Part shown: piece after piece, positions 15,543 to 17,220 of the stretch | Numbering within the stretch: position 1 is the stretch's first letter | How the letters are laid out: every line of letters begins with the position of its first letter | Assembly: GCA_025938055.1 (NCBI GenBank) | Contig: JAICQC010000043.1 | Coordinates: forward strand, 1 to 17,220 | Length of the DNA stretch: 17,220 nucleotides | From: Anaerolineales bacterium | GTDB taxonomy: Bacteria; Chloroflexota; Anaerolineae; Anaerolineales; Villigracilaceae | Direction of reading: 5' to 3' | Notes under the pieces: model-generated | Told to the model about the DNA's origin: nothing | The model's database searches: none | The model's input: only the letters and a program-made list of their open reading frames with translations | Program-made: the position numbers and the translations under genes

Positions 15543-17069
15543 CTAAATCCCGCCGCGCTCGCTAATCGTCTTGCGGATTTCCTTTTCAAGTTCTTCTGCT
15601 TTTGCTTCAAGCTCTTTCAACTCTTCGAGCATCTTCTCCCCCACCGATTTGTCTTCGAGTGAATTGAGATTGATCTTCACGTTATATCCCGCGGCGGTCA
15701 ACGCGGCGCGCGCCATGGAAAACCCGGACATGGAGTCACTAATCGCGTTGATGTTTGCCTCTTTGGCGCATTTCAACGCCAGATCCATGACCTTGACCAC
15801 ATCCTTTGCCACCCGCAGCGGGACATGCGCGGCATTAAAGGTCGCCACGTGGATCGCAGCGTTACGCTTGGTCTGCTCTTCATCCGTTTCCTTCGGCAGT
15901 TTGAACGCACCCATCACGGCTTCGAAGGCGGACGAGTCATCGTCCACCGCCTGGGTCAATTCCTTGCGCAGGCTCTCCGCCATCACGCGGATGGCTTGCA
16001 TCTGTGCTTCGACCGCGGCGTATTTCTTCTTGCCGATCGTCAATCCCGCGACCATCGCGACGAGACCCGCACCCAGCGCGCCTGCATAGGCTGCCGCCGA
16101 GCCGCCGCCCGGAGTCGCGGTAGGGGCAGCTAACTCTTCGATAAAGGAAACAGGTTTTGGCTGCGGTGAAGAAGCAGACGAGTCCACAAGCCGGTATTCC
16201 AGGACCTGTTCATTGTCGAAGGCATCGAGCTGGGTATACCAGACCGCCGCGTCCACCAGCGCCTCCTGCGGGATCAACCCAACCAGTTCGCTGTGATGGA
16301 TGCCAACTCCGTAACGCTGTGCTTCGCGCCGGATGGTTTCCACCACGCGAGCAATGGGGGTCTCGCGAAAGTTCGTGAGGTTCATCGAAACCTGGGCGTG
16401 TCCTTCCACCAGCAGCCCCAACGCCTTGACGTGACGCAGTCCGCCCGACGAATGCCGGATGGCTTTGGCAATCTTCCTGGCAATCTCCACATCATCAGTG
16501 GTGAGATAAACGTTGAAGGCGATGAGCGGGTTGCGCGCGCCGATGACCGTTGCGCCCGCCGGTCCCAGCCTGGCAGGGCCGTAATCGGGTTGGCGCTCGG
16601 GGTTGGATTCAATCTCAGCTTTGAGTCCCTCGTATTGACCTTTGCGAATCACCTCCAGATTGGCGCGTTCGGGTCGTGTTGCAGCGGCTTCATACAGATA
16701 GACCGGGATGCCGAGGTCGTTGCCGACACGCTCCCCAAGCCGCTTCGCGATGGCGATGCAGTCGTCCATGCTCGCGCCGTTGAGCGGGACAAAGGGAACC
16801 ACGTCCGTCGCGCCGACGCGCGGGTGCTCACCGATATGGCTGTTGAGGTCGATCAGTTCCGATGCCGCTCGGATGGCGCGGAACGCGGCTTCCTCCACTG
16901 CGAACGGCGAGCCCGCAAACGTGAGCACTGTGCGGTTATGATCCAAGTCGGAGGAACAGTCGAGGAGCTTGACGTCGTCGACCGACTGGATGGCTGCGAC
17001 GATCTGGTCAATCACTTCCGGTCGCCGTGCTTCGGAGAAGTTGGGGATACATTCGATAAGTTGAGTCAT
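15543..17069 (-). CDS. ftcD: Bifunctional glutamate formiminotransferase / formiminotetrahydrofolate cyclodeaminase
   Basis: A 508-residue cytoplasmic enzyme with the fused domain order of mammalian FTCD. Residues 1 to about 295 are the formiminotransferase, which moves the formimino group of formiminoglutamate to tetrahydrofolate at the end of histidine breakdown; LIECIPNFSEARR and IGEHPRVGATDVVPFVPL are signatures, and His82 matches the catalytic His82 of the pig enzyme. A linker of about 12 residues (SSASSPQPKP) follows. Residues from about 307 are the cyclodeaminase, with ATPGGGSAAAYAGALGAGL, which releases ammonia to give 5,10-methenyl-tetrahydrofolate. The C-terminus is a charged helix rich in Glu and Lys. 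The ATG at 17069 gives the normal N-terminus, but no clear ribosome-binding site precedes it. No other hut gene is in view. Confidence 0.94.
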   Translation of the reverse strand: MTQLIECIPNFSEARRPEVIDQIVAAIQSVDDVKLLDCSSDLDHNRTVLTFAGSPFAVEEAAFRAIRAASELIDLNSHIGEHPRVGATDVVPFVPLNGASMDDCIAIAKRLGERVGNDLGIPVYLYEAAATRPERANLEVIRKGQYEGLKAEIESNPERQPDYGPARLGPAGATVIGARNPLIAFNVYLTTDDVEIARKIAKAIRHSSGGLRHVKALGLLVEGHAQVSMNLTNFRETPIARVVETIRREAQRYGVGIHHSELVGLIPQEALVDAAVWYTQLDAFDNEQVLEYRLVDSSASSPQPKPVSFIEELAAPTATPGGGSAAAYAGALGAGLVAMVAGLTIGKKKYAAVEAQMQAIRVMAESLRKELTQAVDDDSSAFEAVMGAFKLPKETDEEQTKRNAAIHVATFNAAHVPLRVAKDVVKVMDLALKCAKEANINAISDSMSGFSMARAALTAAGYNVKINLNSLEDKSVGEKMLEELKELEAKAEELEKEIRKTISERGGI

Positions 17070-17078
17070 GGGTTTTTA

Positions 17079-17112
17079 GATTTACGATTTTGGATTTGCG
17101 ATTTTGGATTTG
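17079..17112 (+). repeat. 14-bp tandem repeat upstream of ftcD
   Basis: GATTT(A/G)CGATTTTG is present twice in tandem (17079-17092 and 17093-17106) and begins a third time at 17107. It starts ten bases before the ftcD start codon and so lies in its 5' untranslated region. The unit is itself close to two 7-bp GATTTnG half-units. Similar GATTT-type simple repeats occur in many genomes, probably from slippage. Confidence 0.75.
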
Positions 17113-17120
17113 TGAGGGCA

Positions 17121-17126
17121 ATTATA
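17121..17126 (-). promoter_or_regulatory. Possible -10 box for ftcD
   Basis: A perfect TATAAT is present on the minus strand 51 bases before the ftcD ATG. No good -35 box lies 16-18 bp upstream of it. The remainder of 17127-17220 is AT-rich, with no gene I can support. Confidence 0.35.
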
Positions 17127-17220
17127 AGGGGTGTGGAATGTCAGGGAGGCTTCTTTAAGAATATAGAAATATATGACAAAGTTCACCCTATTTATGTGAT
17201 GAATTTACGCTGTATATGAC

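Noticed and set aside
16293..17219. A 308-codon plus-strand open frame opposite ftcD
   Set aside because: It is antisense to a well-supported enzyme; its C-terminal phrase LRFWICDFGF only translates the GATTT tandem repeat.

Overview
The window looks like chromosomal DNA from a bacterium of the phylum Chloroflexota, probably near class Anaerolineae. This rests on the wording of RpoB, EF-Tu and EF-G, the FTCD-type fusion and the style of the REP-associated transposase. It is recalled family knowledge, not a database search. Base composition is moderately GC-rich, with one clearly AT-rich island at about 14900-15510.

Positions 1-11854 hold one long minus-strand information-processing cluster. 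In transcription order it reads rpoB, rpsL (S12), rpsG (S7), fusA (EF-G), tuf (EF-Tu), rpmG (L33), tRNA-Trp(CCA), secE, nusG, rplK (L11), rplA (L1), an L10-type leader with attenuator, and rplJ (L10, cut by the window edge). In most bacteria rplKAJL comes before rpoB-rpoC, and rpoC lies between rpoB and rpsL. Here rpoC is absent after rpoB, and the secE-nusG-rplKAJ block lies downstream of tuf, so the order is permuted. Two minus-strand promoter candidates lie upstream of rpoB. A strong promoter candidate begins two bases after the rpoB stop and could drive the str-type part on its own. Terminator-like hairpins sit before rpsL, between tRNA-Trp and secE, and before rplJ.

Positions 11920-14869 hold a plus-strand Atg22/UMF1-type MFS transporter that meets a minus-strand pair, an M23-family lipoprotein followed by dcd (dCTP deaminase), at a symmetrical terminator.

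Positions 14881-15539 are a decayed IS200-like/RAYT (Y1 HUH transposase) element. Its reading frame has three in-frame stops. Its ends are inverted copies of a REP-like hairpin whose stems differ by paired, compensatory changes. Positions 15543-17069 hold a bifunctional formiminotransferase-cyclodeaminase (ftcD), with short 14-bp tandem repeats just upstream of it.

The most unusual observations are: (i) a lineage-specific RpoB insertion containing three tandem 25-residue W-(I/L)-x4-YDP repeats; (ii) the RAYT element with covarying inverted ends; (iii) the permuted rpoB-str-L11 order without rpoC; (iv) substitutions in the rifampicin pocket of RpoB and in EF-Tu; (v) a roughly 92-residue acidic N-terminal extension of NusG; and (vi) twin GTGACGCT/AGCGTCAC hairpins in the nusG-rplK gap. 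I found no CRISPR array and no complete new defence or secretion system.
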